From DATLXU01 sp035575515 (GTDB lineage Bacteria; Acidobacteriota; Blastocatellia; UBA7656): DNA of 64,000 nucleotides. The notes beneath the pieces are model-generated. The model was not told where the DNA came from. It was given only the letters and a program-made list of their open reading frames with translations, and made no database searches. Positions within the stretch are counted from its first letter, which is position 1. Each line of letters opens with the position of its first letter. Below, one piece after another: positions 43,018-51,164 of this stretch. The position numbers and the translations under genes are program-made. The stretch covers positions 47,735 through 111,734 of the forward strand of contig DATLXU010000092.1 of NCBI GenBank assembly GCA_035575515.1, in the 5' to 3' direction.

Positions 43018-43779
43018 TTAGCCGCAGAGCACGGAGCCGCCGTTGACGTTGAGGATTTCGCCGTTAATGTGGCTTGCAAGGTCTGACGCAAGAAACAATA
43101 TCGGCCCGGCTATCTCGTCAGCCGTTGCGACGCGACCGAGCGGAATCAAGTCACGAATCTTGCGCCGCTGCTTCGGGTCGTTCAGCGCCTCTTCGGTCAT
43201 GTCGGTTGCTACCCATCCGGGAGCTACGCAATTGACGGTGATCCCGCGGGGGCCAAGCTCTGCGGCGAGCGATTTCGTCATCGAGATGATAGCGCCTTTC
43301 GTTGCAGCGTAGTGAGAATGAAACGCCTCGCCGCGCTGGCCTGCGGTTGATGAAATCAGAATCAAGGTGCCGCGCCGCTGCTTTATCATCACGCGAGCGG
43401 CGGCGTTGCAACATGCGTAAATTGATTTAAGATTTACGTTGATCGTCTCGTCCCATTCGCGCTCGGTCATCTCGTCAATCGCAGCCTCTTTCCAGATGCC
43501 CGCGTTCGCAACGAGAATGTCGAGCGAGCCGAATCGCTCAAGCGTTGCGCGAACCATTTTTTCAACCTGCGAGACGCGCGCTACATCAGCGCGCATTGCG
43601 ATTGCGTCTGCGCCCAGTTGTTTGCACTCTGTTGCAACACGGTCTGCCGCTTCACGGTTGCTGTGATAGTTGATGACAAGACCGCGAATTCCAGCCTGCG
43701 CGAATTTGATTGCAGTCGCCGCACCGATGCCGCGCGATGCTCCCGTTATGATTGCTGTTTTATTTGAGAGATCAATCAT
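43018..43779 (-). CDS. Short-chain dehydrogenase/reductase (FabG-like)
   Basis: A 253-residue classical SDR: TGASRGIGAATA cofactor loop (NAD(P)), a D in MRADVAR, LVANAGIW, catalytic Ser in LILISSTAGQ, the YxxxK pair in HYAATKGAI, and the family end ISGPILFLASDLASHINGEILNVNGG-like (split). Substrate cannot be inferred. It sits 14 bp before the end of the MFS gene on the same strand, so it is part of an operon with the muramidase and transporter. Confidence 0.93.
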   Translation of the reverse strand: MIDLSNKTAIITGASRGIGAATAIKFAQAGIRGLVINYHSNREAADRVATECKQLGADAIAMRADVARVSQVEKMVRATLERFGSLDILVANAGIWKEAAIDEMTEREWDETINVNLKSIYACCNAAARVMIKQRRGTLILISSTAGQRGEAFHSHYAATKGAIISMTKSLAAELGPRGITVNCVAPGWVATDMTEEALNDPKQRRKIRDLIPLGRVATADEIAGPILFLASDLASHINGEILNVNGGSVLCG

Positions 43780-43793
43780 CCTGTAGGACGGTT

Positions 43794-44999
43794 TTAATCC
43801 CCGACGGCAGCGGCTGCGAGATCGGATTCCACAACCTTAGCTCGATGGGATTCATCGCGCGGCAAGAGATAAGCGCAAACCGCGCTCAGCAATGTCGCTG
43901 CTGCAGCCATCACGAGGACGTTGCGGCGACCAAACGCGGGCGCCAGGTTATCGAGCAGCGGCGGCGCGAGCGCGCCAACTCCCCACGCTGCGCCCATCAT
44001 CAACGCTGAGACGGTGCTTGTCTGACCAGGCACTAACTCCTGCGCCATCGCAACATTCACAGGGATTGTCGAAAGGAGCATGAACCCGCCCAGACCCAGA
44101 AATAGCATGCTCAAAAGCCCGTTCGTCATGAAGGCAGCGATCATCAGCGGGCCTGCGAGCAGCCCGGAATAAAGAGTCACCGCGCGCCCCGAAACTCGTT
44201 CGGCGACGTATCCGCCTGCGAGACCTCCGAGTCCTCCGAGCAGTAGAAATACAGTTAGCACGTTGCCTGTCGCCGCAAGCTCCGAGCCTTGCTCTTTGAG
44301 AATGAACGGAAGATACGTGTTCGTCGTCATCTGAAGCCCTGAGCGTATGACCGTAATCAGATAAAGCAAAAGCATCGGCTTCCACGCGAGCAGCAGACCT
44401 CTTCGCAGTTGACCTGTTATTTTTTCAACGCCTGTCGAAATGCTTCTTTCGAGCGGCGGGCAGATGAAATAAAGAAGAGCCGACATCAGCAGGCCGGTTG
44501 CAATGACGTAGATTGATTTGTCGAGGTGGTCGCGGTCAACGATTCGAGTGATGACGAGAGGGCCGATTGCAAAGCCGAGCGTGCCGACAGCCGAAAACAT
44601 CGCCATCCCTATTCGCCTCCGCTCGCGCGACGCAGCAGCAGCCATCGCCGCTGCCTGCGGGTGGAACGAGCCGATGCCGATTCCGCCTCCGATGAGAATG
44701 ACGATGAGCAATCCATAAGATGGAGCAAGCCCCGTCATCGAAACGAAGACGGCTGTGATTGCCGGGCCGAAGACTGCAAAGAAACGACGAGCGTAGCGGT
44801 CAGAGATGAAACCGTAAACGGGCTGCATCAGCGATGATGAGATGGCATAAAGCGGCGCGAGCCAGAAGACCTGCCCAGATGTCAGGTGCAGCTTGTCTTT
44901 GATGAGCGGCAAGAGCGGATAGATGATGCTCGAATAAGAATCGTTGACGAAGTGAGCAGCGCACAATGATCCGAGCGTCAACCTGTCTTTCTTGCTCAT
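43794..44999 (-). CDS. MFS transporter (Fsr / fosmidomycin-resistance-like)
   Basis: A 401-residue inner-membrane protein with 12 predicted helices in two halves. The Fsr-like start is visible (LGSLCAAHFVNDSYSSIIYPLLPLIKDKL in pieces), as is the loop 2-3 motif GFISDRYARR and the later IGIGSFHPQAAAMA. Members export fosmidomycin or other small compounds; the substrate here is unknown. Gene order places it between a gamma-glutamyl hydrolase and an SDR/NamZ pair, which makes muropeptide or sugar uptake or efflux worth considering. Confidence 0.9.
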   Translation of the reverse strand: MSKKDRLTLGSLCAAHFVNDSYSSIIYPLLPLIKDKLHLTSGQVFWLAPLYAISSSLMQPVYGFISDRYARRFFAVFGPAITAVFVSMTGLAPSYGLLIVILIGGGIGIGSFHPQAAAMAAAASRERRRIGMAMFSAVGTLGFAIGPLVITRIVDRDHLDKSIYVIATGLLMSALLYFICPPLERSISTGVEKITGQLRRGLLLAWKPMLLLYLITVIRSGLQMTTNTYLPFILKEQGSELAATGNVLTVFLLLGGLGGLAGGYVAERVSGRAVTLYSGLLAGPLMIAAFMTNGLLSMLFLGLGGFMLLSTIPVNVAMAQELVPGQTSTVSALMMGAAWGVGALAPPLLDNLAPAFGRRNVLVMAAAATLLSAVCAYLLPRDESHRAKVVESDLAAAAVGD

Positions 45000-45023
45000 A
45001 GGCCAAAGTAAATGGAAGAATAA

Positions 45024-45788
45024 TTATCTTTTAACTCTGACCGGCTCGCCGATGCGCGACTCAGCCCAGTCGCGCGCAACAGAGATGAAATGCTTGAATA
45101 TTGCCTGCGAAAGCAGGTCGTTTTGCCAGCCGACTTCAGGGTGCCACTGCACTCCCAAGATAAATTGGTCGGGCCGGGTGTTGACGACGGCTTCGACAAC
45201 CCCATCCGGAGCCCACGCTATCGGCTCAAGGTCGCGCCCCACCACATCAATCGCCTGATGGTGATGGCTGTTTACAGTTGTATGAGTCGCGCCCGCGAGC
45301 TTGGCGATTATTGAGTCTTCCGTGATATTGATTGAGTGGGAGCGCCGCCAGAACAGGTCGCCCTGCATGTGTTTCACCGGCTCTTTCACCTCTGAAGGGA
45401 TGTCCTGGATGAGCGTGCCGCCGCGATAGACATTGAGCGATTGAATGCCGAAGCAAATAGCAAGCACAGGCATCTGTCGCGCTTCCGCCGCCGCGAGCAG
45501 CATCATATCGGTCTCGTCGCGGCGCGGGACGACAGGGCCAAGTTCAGGCTTAGGCTCGCGCCCGTAGCGCAAGGGGTCAACATCATTGACCGCGCCCGAC
45601 AGCGTTATGCCGTCGAGGTGTTCAATTATCGCTTCAATGTAGTCGGGTTCAGGAATCAGAGGGAGCAAGACGGGCGTGCCGCCCGCCGCGTAAATAGCTT
45701 CCGCGTAGGTTTCCCTCAATTCATAATAGTTCGTGTTCCAATTATACCTGCACGGTATGCCGACAACCGGCCTCTGTTTCGCGCTCAA
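45024..45788 (-). CDS. Gamma-glutamyl-gamma-aminobutyrate hydrolase-like (peptidase C26)
   Basis: A 254-residue class I glutamine-amidotransferase-fold hydrolase. The nucleophile Cys lies in LAICFGIQSLNV, the His-Glu pair in GVQWHPE, with VVGIPCRYN at the start and TVNSHHHQAID before the active site. Relatives such as PuuD cleave gamma-glutamyl amides, including gamma-Glu-GABA and wall-derived gamma-D-Glu bonds. It is the first gene of the minus-strand block that includes MFS, SDR and NamZ-like genes (gap to MFS 24 bp). Confidence 0.92.
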   Translation of the reverse strand: MSAKQRPVVGIPCRYNWNTNYYELRETYAEAIYAAGGTPVLLPLIPEPDYIEAIIEHLDGITLSGAVNDVDPLRYGREPKPELGPVVPRRDETDMMLLAAAEARQMPVLAICFGIQSLNVYRGGTLIQDIPSEVKEPVKHMQGDLFWRRSHSINITEDSIIAKLAGATHTTVNSHHHQAIDVVGRDLEPIAWAPDGVVEAVVNTRPDQFILGVQWHPEVGWQNDLLSQAIFKHFISVARDWAESRIGEPVRVKR

Positions 45789-45929
45789 TTCGTTACCCTT
45801 TCAATAATTAAGATAGCCGCAGATGCCTCTAGCTTCTGCGGCGTTCCTGTGTGAGTGCCTGAAGTAGAGAATATCCCGCTGCTATAATGCTTGTCAATCA
45901 ACACCAGCGCTCACTAATACGGCTTTCGC

Positions 45930-45959
45930 TTGACCGCCCGCTTGACTGCTAATTAAGAT
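45930..45959 (+). promoter_or_regulatory. Possible sigma-70-type promoter for the subtilase gene
   Basis: TTGACC at 45930-45935 and TAAGAT at 45954-45959 are spaced 18 bp, 40 bp upstream of the ATG at 45999. The -10 matches the consensus at only 4 of 6 positions, so this is a weak call. Confidence 0.25.
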
Positions 45960-45998
45960 TACCGCCGGACAATCAGCAAGAGGCTCTCCACACTATAG

Positions 45999-47855
45999 AT
46001 GACATTTAGCGAGAAGATTAATCCCGTGACCTGCAGGTTCAAAAGATCGCGCCACGTTGTTTTCATTCTGGCTGCGTTTGCGATTCTCGGTTCAACGGCA
46101 GTGCCGCAGCAAAGTGTGCCGCCCTCGCCGCCGCTTCCTTACGTCGAAGGCGAGTTGTTGATTAAAGTGAATGACAACTCAGAATCAATTCGAGAGTCGC
46201 GAGAATTAATGCATGCAGCTACGCTTGAATCCTATCCTGCAATTGGCTGGCAACGTGTAAAGCTTCCCGAAGGCGTGAGCGTTGCGGAAGCTATCGAGTC
46301 ATATCGAAGACTGGGCGGAGTAATCGCCGCGCAGCCAAACTTTATTTACAGGATTGCGGTTGCGCCGAATGATGCGAGTTTCGGCTCGCTCTATGGAATG
46401 GCGCGCATTCAAGCGCCCGCTGCGTGGGATTCGATAACAGGAAGCCCGTCGGTTGTTGTTGCGATTCTTGATACAGGCATTCGCCACACACACGAAGACC
46501 TGGCCGCGAACGTCTGGCACAATCCGGGCGAGATACCGGGCAACGGTATTGATGATGACGGCAACGGTTTCGTTGATGACGCGATTGGTTATGATTTCAT
46601 CAACAACGATTCCGACCCGCTCGACGATGGAGGTCACGGCACTCATGTATCGGGAACCGCTGGCGCAGTGGGCAATAACGCGCTCGGCGTTGCTGGCGTG
46701 AATTGGAATGTCAAAATCATGGCGTTGAAGACGCACGATTCGGGCGGCAACTCTACGTCGGCAACTGTGATTAGAGCGTTCAATTACGTCGCGATGATGA
46801 AGAATCGCGGCGTGAACATTCGCGTCACGAGCAACAGTTGGGGTGGCCCGCCTGAAGCGCCCGCTTACGATCAGGCTTTGAAAGACGCGATAGACGCGAC
46901 TGGCAATGCGGGAGTCTTAAACGTCTTTGCTGCTGGCAACAGCGCATCAGACAATGATGCAGTTCCGTCTTATCCCGACAGCTACAACTCGCCGAGCATT
47001 ATCTCAGTCGCCTCGTCAAACGATAAGGATGATCGCTCGCCGTTTTCAAATTTTGGGGCAAAGAGCGTTGACCTTGCCGCGCCCGGCTCAAATATCTTGA
47101 GCACCTACAACGCGAATGATTCTTCGTACAGAGCATTGAGCGGGACTTCGATGTCGACTCCGCACGTCGCGGGCGCAGTAGCATTGCTTGCTGCCTATAA
47201 CCCTGCGCTGTCGGCTCAATCGCTTAAGGCAACTATTCTCAACACGGTTGACGTGCTGCCGCAGTGGTCGGGGCTTGTGCTCACCGGCGGAAGGCTCAAC
47301 GTCGCCCGCGCGCTTCAGAACCAGACCGTTTGCGCCTATTCGGTTGAAACTGTCAGCACACATTTCCTTGCGAGCGGCGGTCTTGGGACGATCAACGTTT
47401 CTTCCCCGACAAATTGCGGCTGGATGATTACGGGCAAGCCTGATTGGATAACTGTAACGTCAGAATCCGCGGGCAGTGGCGACGGGACCGTGTCGTTTAG
47501 CATCGCGCCAAACTCGATAAGTGCGCCGCGTCAGGCTACTCTCAACATCGCAGGCCGAAGTGTAACGATTTCGCAAGAGGCCGGAGTGGATGCGAGCTGC
47601 TCGTACAAAGCGACACCTTCATCCAAGAAATTCAAAGCCGATGGAGGCAGCGGCACAATTAACATAAAAGCGGAATCGCGATGCGGATGGCAGGCAACGA
47701 CCGATGCAAGCTGGATAAGTTTTACATCAACCGCGACAGGCTCTGGAACATCAACCGTGACATTTTCGGTTGCGCCCAATACTTCAGGCGGCAGCCGTAA
47801 AGCCAATATCTCAATCGGAGGCGTGACGATCAGAATTAAGCAGAAGGGCGGTTGA
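45999..47855 (+). CDS. Secreted subtilase (S8) with two C-terminal BACON domains
   Basis: A 618-residue protein. A signal peptide (about 17-37) and an inhibitor I9-like prodomain (50-120) precede a subtilisin domain with the triad D158 (AILDTGIRHTH), H213 (GGHGTHVSG) and S384 (GTSMSTPHVAG). A Ca-binding-like insert GIDDDGNGFVDD lies at 183-194. The C-terminal 170 residues hold two BACON repeats (C-x-x-x-x-x-S-x-x-F-x-A-x-G-G-x-G-T-I-N-V; GWMITGKPDWITV; RCGWQATTDASWISF). BACON modules are thought to bind carbohydrate or mucin. The product is likely an extracellular protease. Confidence 0.95.
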   Translation: MTFSEKINPVTCRFKRSRHVVFILAAFAILGSTAVPQQSVPPSPPLPYVEGELLIKVNDNSESIRESRELMHAATLESYPAIGWQRVKLPEGVSVAEAIESYRRLGGVIAAQPNFIYRIAVAPNDASFGSLYGMARIQAPAAWDSITGSPSVVVAILDTGIRHTHEDLAANVWHNPGEIPGNGIDDDGNGFVDDAIGYDFINNDSDPLDDGGHGTHVSGTAGAVGNNALGVAGVNWNVKIMALKTHDSGGNSTSATVIRAFNYVAMMKNRGVNIRVTSNSWGGPPEAPAYDQALKDAIDATGNAGVLNVFAAGNSASDNDAVPSYPDSYNSPSIISVASSNDKDDRSPFSNFGAKSVDLAAPGSNILSTYNANDSSYRALSGTSMSTPHVAGAVALLAAYNPALSAQSLKATILNTVDVLPQWSGLVLTGGRLNVARALQNQTVCAYSVETVSTHFLASGGLGTINVSSPTNCGWMITGKPDWITVTSESAGSGDGTVSFSIAPNSISAPRQATLNIAGRSVTISQEAGVDASCSYKATPSSKKFKADGGSGTINIKAESRCGWQATTDASWISFTSTATGSGTSTVTFSVAPNTSGGSRKANISIGGVTIRIKQKGG

Positions 47856-47875
47856 ATCTGCTCGATTGCAGATTC
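47854..47875 (+). terminator. Possible terminator of the subtilase gene
   Basis: GAATCTGC (47854-47861) pairs with GCAGATTC (47868-47875) around a 6-nt loop, overlapping the stop codon. A T5 tract follows 10-15 nt later, further away than usual. Confidence 0.35.
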
Positions 47876-48085
47876 GGCTTTAGCATTTTTGACGCCGTCG
47901 CGTATAATCTGAGCGAACCCCTGATTGCACAAGCGGCCTCTTTGAGCAATGAATCGCCACGCGCGGCTCTATTGCCGGTTTAGGCTTACACGTTGGATAA
48001 TTTTGGACTGAACTGCTTCGAATTCAACATTGGGCGTAGGAGGCGTCCGTCAGGGCTTATCGTCCAGGCTCTGTAAAATGCATTT

Positions 48086-49108
48086 ATGAACATACTCGCG
48101 GTTGACACTGGATACTCAGCGACGAAGATTTATTCGGAGATCAAAGGCTCGCGTAAGACCGTTATCTTCCCATCGGTCATCGGTCCCGCCGAGTTCGGCG
48201 AAGATTTTCTAGGCTCGCGCGAAGACAACTTCATCGCTGAACTGAGTCTCTATCCCGGCAAAGTCCGCAACTTCGGCGAGACCGCCATCCGGCTAAATCG
48301 CGGAGGCGAGATGACAGCCGACCGCGATATGTTCACCAAGCACTACAACCCTGCGCTGACCATCGCAGGCATCGCGCGCTTCATGCAGGAGAAGCAAGCG
48401 CCCGCGCCCGACGTTTTGGTAGTCGGCCTGCCGGTGAATTATTACTCGACGCACAAGCAGATGCTGCTCGATAAGCTGACAGGCAGGCACACCGTGAAGC
48501 TCTACAACATCAACGGCAAGGTGGAGGAGACTTTTGAGTTCACGCTCAAGGACATTCTCACTCTGCCGCAGGGCTACGGCTCTTATCTGAGCTACGCGCT
48601 TGACCGCGACGGCAAGAAGATTGCAGAAAGGATAGTGCCGACAGCAGTGATTGACGGAGGCGAAAAGACGATTGACATAGTCGCGGCTGACGGGCGCTAC
48701 ATCAACACCGTGTCGAAATCAATACCTTCGTCGCTCGATGCCGTGTATCACGACCTTCAGCGCGAGATTGATGCGCGCTACGACGATTACCTTGAGCGCA
48801 GCACGATTGAATCCTACATCCGCAGCCGCACGCCTTATGTTACGCCATCGGGCGAATCGGTTGATCTGGAAGAGATGCGAAAGCAGGTACTTGAAAAACA
48901 CCTGCCCGAAATAATCAATCGCATTCAAATGACCGTGCGCGCTATGCGACCACAGAAAGTGTTAGTCGCAGGCGGCTCAGGCGATATGCTCTTTGAGGGA
49001 ATCAAAGCTGTCTTTCCGTCCGCTGAAAAGGTCGAATCAATGATCTTCTCGAACGCGATTGGCTATTATCGGTACGGGCTGCTGCGGCAGCAGAACGAAG
49101 ACGCTTAA
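48086..49108 (+). CDS. Orphan actin-like ATPase (ParM/archaeal-actin-like)
   Basis: A 340-residue actin-fold protein. Phosphate 1 loop: ILAVDTGYSATKIYSE; phosphate 2: AVIDGGEKTIDIVAADG; adenosine motif: VLVAGGSGDMLFEGI. Length and motifs match actin-like proteins of the ParM/Alp type, which polymerise with ATP and often segregate plasmids. No adaptor gene (ParR-like) or obvious direct-repeat centromere adjoins it; flanking genes are chromosomal. Its stop overlaps that of the converging AMP-ligase gene (49105-49108). A cytoskeletal or scaffold role is plausible, not shown. Confidence 0.82.
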   Translation: MNILAVDTGYSATKIYSEIKGSRKTVIFPSVIGPAEFGEDFLGSREDNFIAELSLYPGKVRNFGETAIRLNRGGEMTADRDMFTKHYNPALTIAGIARFMQEKQAPAPDVLVVGLPVNYYSTHKQMLLDKLTGRHTVKLYNINGKVEETFEFTLKDILTLPQGYGSYLSYALDRDGKKIAERIVPTAVIDGGEKTIDIVAADGRYINTVSKSIPSSLDAVYHDLQREIDARYDDYLERSTIESYIRSRTPYVTPSGESVDLEEMRKQVLEKHLPEIINRIQMTVRAMRPQKVLVAGGSGDMLFEGIKAVFPSAEKVESMIFSNAIGYYRYGLLRQQNEDA

Positions 49109-49857
49109 TCAATTGGCGAGTCTGTTTGCGCATTTGCTTGAACCGCGCAGCCGCGCCACCACGCGGCGAATAGTTCGCCGATAAGGCAATTGGCGGTTGC
49201 CCAGTCGCTCTCAATTTTTACTGGCGCATCACTGCAAGCAATCGAGCCACTTGTCGCCTCAATTGCTTCAAGCTCGGTGAGGATCGAGCCGTGAGTGTAA
49301 GACGCTGTGCTCACCTTCCCATCAAGATTATTTGAATAGAAGAAATATGCCGGGGTTTCGGCTCCTGGTTCTGCAGCGATGTAGTATGATGATGCGCCGT
49401 AAACCTCGCGCCAGAAATCAAGTCCGCGACTGACCTCCCTGCAATCCGAATCAACAAAGACAATTTCAAGCGATTGAATCGAAGAGATCATCGCCTCAAG
49501 GTTTTGAAGCGATGGTTCGGAGATAATAATAGCGCGGGCTGCGGTCTCTCTAAGCGCGTATTGAATGTTCGACGGTTCGAGATTAAGCGAGAGAGGAACG
49601 ACGGCGGCTCCCGCTTTCAACGCACCGAAGTGCGCAACCGCGAGTGAAGCCGATGGAGGCAAAATGATTGCAACAGCTTCGCCCTGCCTGAGGCCGTGGG
49701 CTGCGAGCACGTTTGCGAATTTGTCTGAGAGAAAACTGACTGCGCCGAAAGTGTAGGTGTTCGCACCGGCTGCTTTGACTTCAACTATGGCCAAACGAGT
49801 CACAGCATCAAGATGCCTGCGACAGATTGCATCAGCAATATTGAATCGGTCAGGCAT
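49105..49857 (-). CDS. Truncated, degenerate AMP-dependent acyl-CoA synthetase N-terminal half
   Basis: The predicted 250 residues align with the N-terminal half of acyl-CoA synthetases (normal length about 520-560): FNIADAICRRHLD, YTFGAVSFLSDKFANVLAAHGLRQGEAVAIILPPSASLAVAHFGALKAGAAVVPLS in pieces. At the position of the P-loop the usual SSGTTGxPKG is replaced by YSNNLDGKVSTASYTHGS, so ATP binding is doubtful, and the C-terminal domain is absent. It may be a pseudogene or an accessory subunit. It is immediately downstream of two acyl-CoA dehydrogenase genes, 27 bp from the nearer one. I chose the start at 49857. Confidence 0.75.
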   Translation of the reverse strand: MPDRFNIADAICRRHLDAVTRLAIVEVKAAGANTYTFGAVSFLSDKFANVLAAHGLRQGEAVAIILPPSASLAVAHFGALKAGAAVVPLSLNLEPSNIQYALRETAARAIIISEPSLQNLEAMISSIQSLEIVFVDSDCREVSRGLDFWREVYGASSYYIAAEPGAETPAYFFYSNNLDGKVSTASYTHGSILTELEAIEATSGSIACSDAPVKIESDWATANCLIGELFAAWWRGCAVQANAQTDSPID

Positions 49858-49884
49858 GACAAATTGCAAGCACACATTCAGAGG

Positions 49885-51048
49885 TCAATCAGCCGCGCTC
49901 CCCGCAGCTATAGTCGGTTCGCTTGCGCGATCAATCACCAGCCGCGCGATTCGCTCCCGGTGATATGTCGCATCGCCAAACATAAGCTCCGACGCTTTAG
50001 CACGCTTGTAATAAAAATGAAGCGGCTCATCCCAAGTGAAGCCGATGCCGCCGTGAACCTGAATGCCGAGATTTCCGACTTCACGGTATGCGTCGCTCGC
50101 ATAAGCCTTCGCCATAGAAACGGCTGCAGGAGCCAGTTTCGTGTCATTGCCCATAACCCACGCAGCGTAGTAAACCGCCGAGCGCGCGCTTTCAGTCATC
50201 AGCAGCATATTCGCGCAATGATGCTGGACAGCTTGAAACTGGCCAATCGGTTTCCCGAACTGCTTGCGAGTCTTTGCGTACTCGACAGACATCTCAAGTA
50301 TCAACTGCATCCCGCCGACCATCTCCGCCGAAACCGCAAGCGTCGCAACGTCGAGAGCATAAGCTAAAGCCTCGCGCGCCCGCTCGCCTCTGGCCAGTAC
50401 ATCGTTTGCTGTGACCGCAACTTCATTGAATTTGACCTCATAAAGGTTTCGCGTTGCATCCATCGAAGGCATCATCTCGATCGTCACGCCATCGGAGTCG
50501 CGATTGACGATGGCGAGGATGATTTCAGAACTTGCGCGCGCGACAACGATGATGAAATTCGCAACCGCCGCATCGGGCACGAATAGCTTCTTGCCGTTCA
50601 GCTTCAGTCCGCCGACTGTTTCAACTGCTTCAAGAGCCACGCGATCAACATCCCACGACGCGCTCTCTTCGAGGAGCGCGACAGTAGCTTTTGCTTCGCC
50701 CTCGCATATCGCTCGAAGATATTTTCCCCTTTGCTCGCCTGATGCCGCTCGCTCGATCAACGGCCCGGCTAGAGCGACGGTTGACAAGAACGCACCTGGA
50801 ACGAGCGCGCGACCCATCTCTTCAAACGCGACGGCCATCTCAATCATTCCAAGCCCGACACCGCCGTCATCTTCCGAGAAGATCAATCCCGTCCAGCCCT
50901 GCTCTACGAGCTTCGACCACAGATGGTCCGAATATGGATTGTTGCTTTCGATCATTTCGCGGACAACCGAGGGCGGGCACTCGCGAGCGAATAACTCGCG
51001 CGCCGAGCTTTGAAACAGCTTCTGAGTTTCGTTCAAATCAAAATCCAT
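49885..51048 (-). CDS. Acyl-CoA dehydrogenase (second of a pair)
   Basis: A 387-residue flavoprotein of the acyl-CoA dehydrogenase superfamily: N-terminal helical domain, a mid beta-domain and a C-terminal four-helix domain ending GGIGFTWDEPLHFYYKRAKASELMFGDATYHRERIA. AGGAGA precedes ATG 51048. The typical catalytic Glu region (between about 225 and 255) is not a clear match, and the member belongs to the divergent branch often paired with another acyl-CoA dehydrogenase, as here. In such pairs a heterodimer acts on steroid- or branched-chain acyl-CoAs; this is inference. Confidence 0.88.
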   Translation of the reverse strand: MDFDLNETQKLFQSSARELFARECPPSVVREMIESNNPYSDHLWSKLVEQGWTGLIFSEDDGGVGLGMIEMAVAFEEMGRALVPGAFLSTVALAGPLIERAASGEQRGKYLRAICEGEAKATVALLEESASWDVDRVALEAVETVGGLKLNGKKLFVPDAAVANFIIVVARASSEIILAIVNRDSDGVTIEMMPSMDATRNLYEVKFNEVAVTANDVLARGERAREALAYALDVATLAVSAEMVGGMQLILEMSVEYAKTRKQFGKPIGQFQAVQHHCANMLLMTESARSAVYYAAWVMGNDTKLAPAAVSMAKAYASDAYREVGNLGIQVHGGIGFTWDEPLHFYYKRAKASELMFGDATYHRERIARLVIDRASEPTIAAGSAAD

Positions 51049-51061
51049 TTTGTCTCCTATC

Positions 51062-51160
51062 AATCAGTGGTCAGAACCGTAGCTGGCTTGAAACAGGCTC
51101 CAGGAGCCACTTTCAAGGATTATTCCATTCTGACAACAGACCACTCGCAACTGGCAACAG
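51062..51160. repeat. Composite intergenic hairpin repeat, copy C
   Basis: Between the two acyl-CoA dehydrogenase genes. The outer arms contain CAGTGGTCAG (left) and CTGACAACAGACCACTCGCAACTG (right, near-heptamer). The core 51087-51117 is an almost perfect palindrome: CTTGAAA, two bases, GGCTCCAGGAGCC, two bases, TTTCAAG. It is the cleanest of the three copies. Confidence 0.75.
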
Positions 51161-51164
51161 CAGT

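Noticed and set aside
48086..49108. Integrated plasmid or phage around the actin-like gene
   Set aside because: No integrase, replication gene, adaptor or direct repeats are found, and flanking genes are ordinary chromosomal ones.
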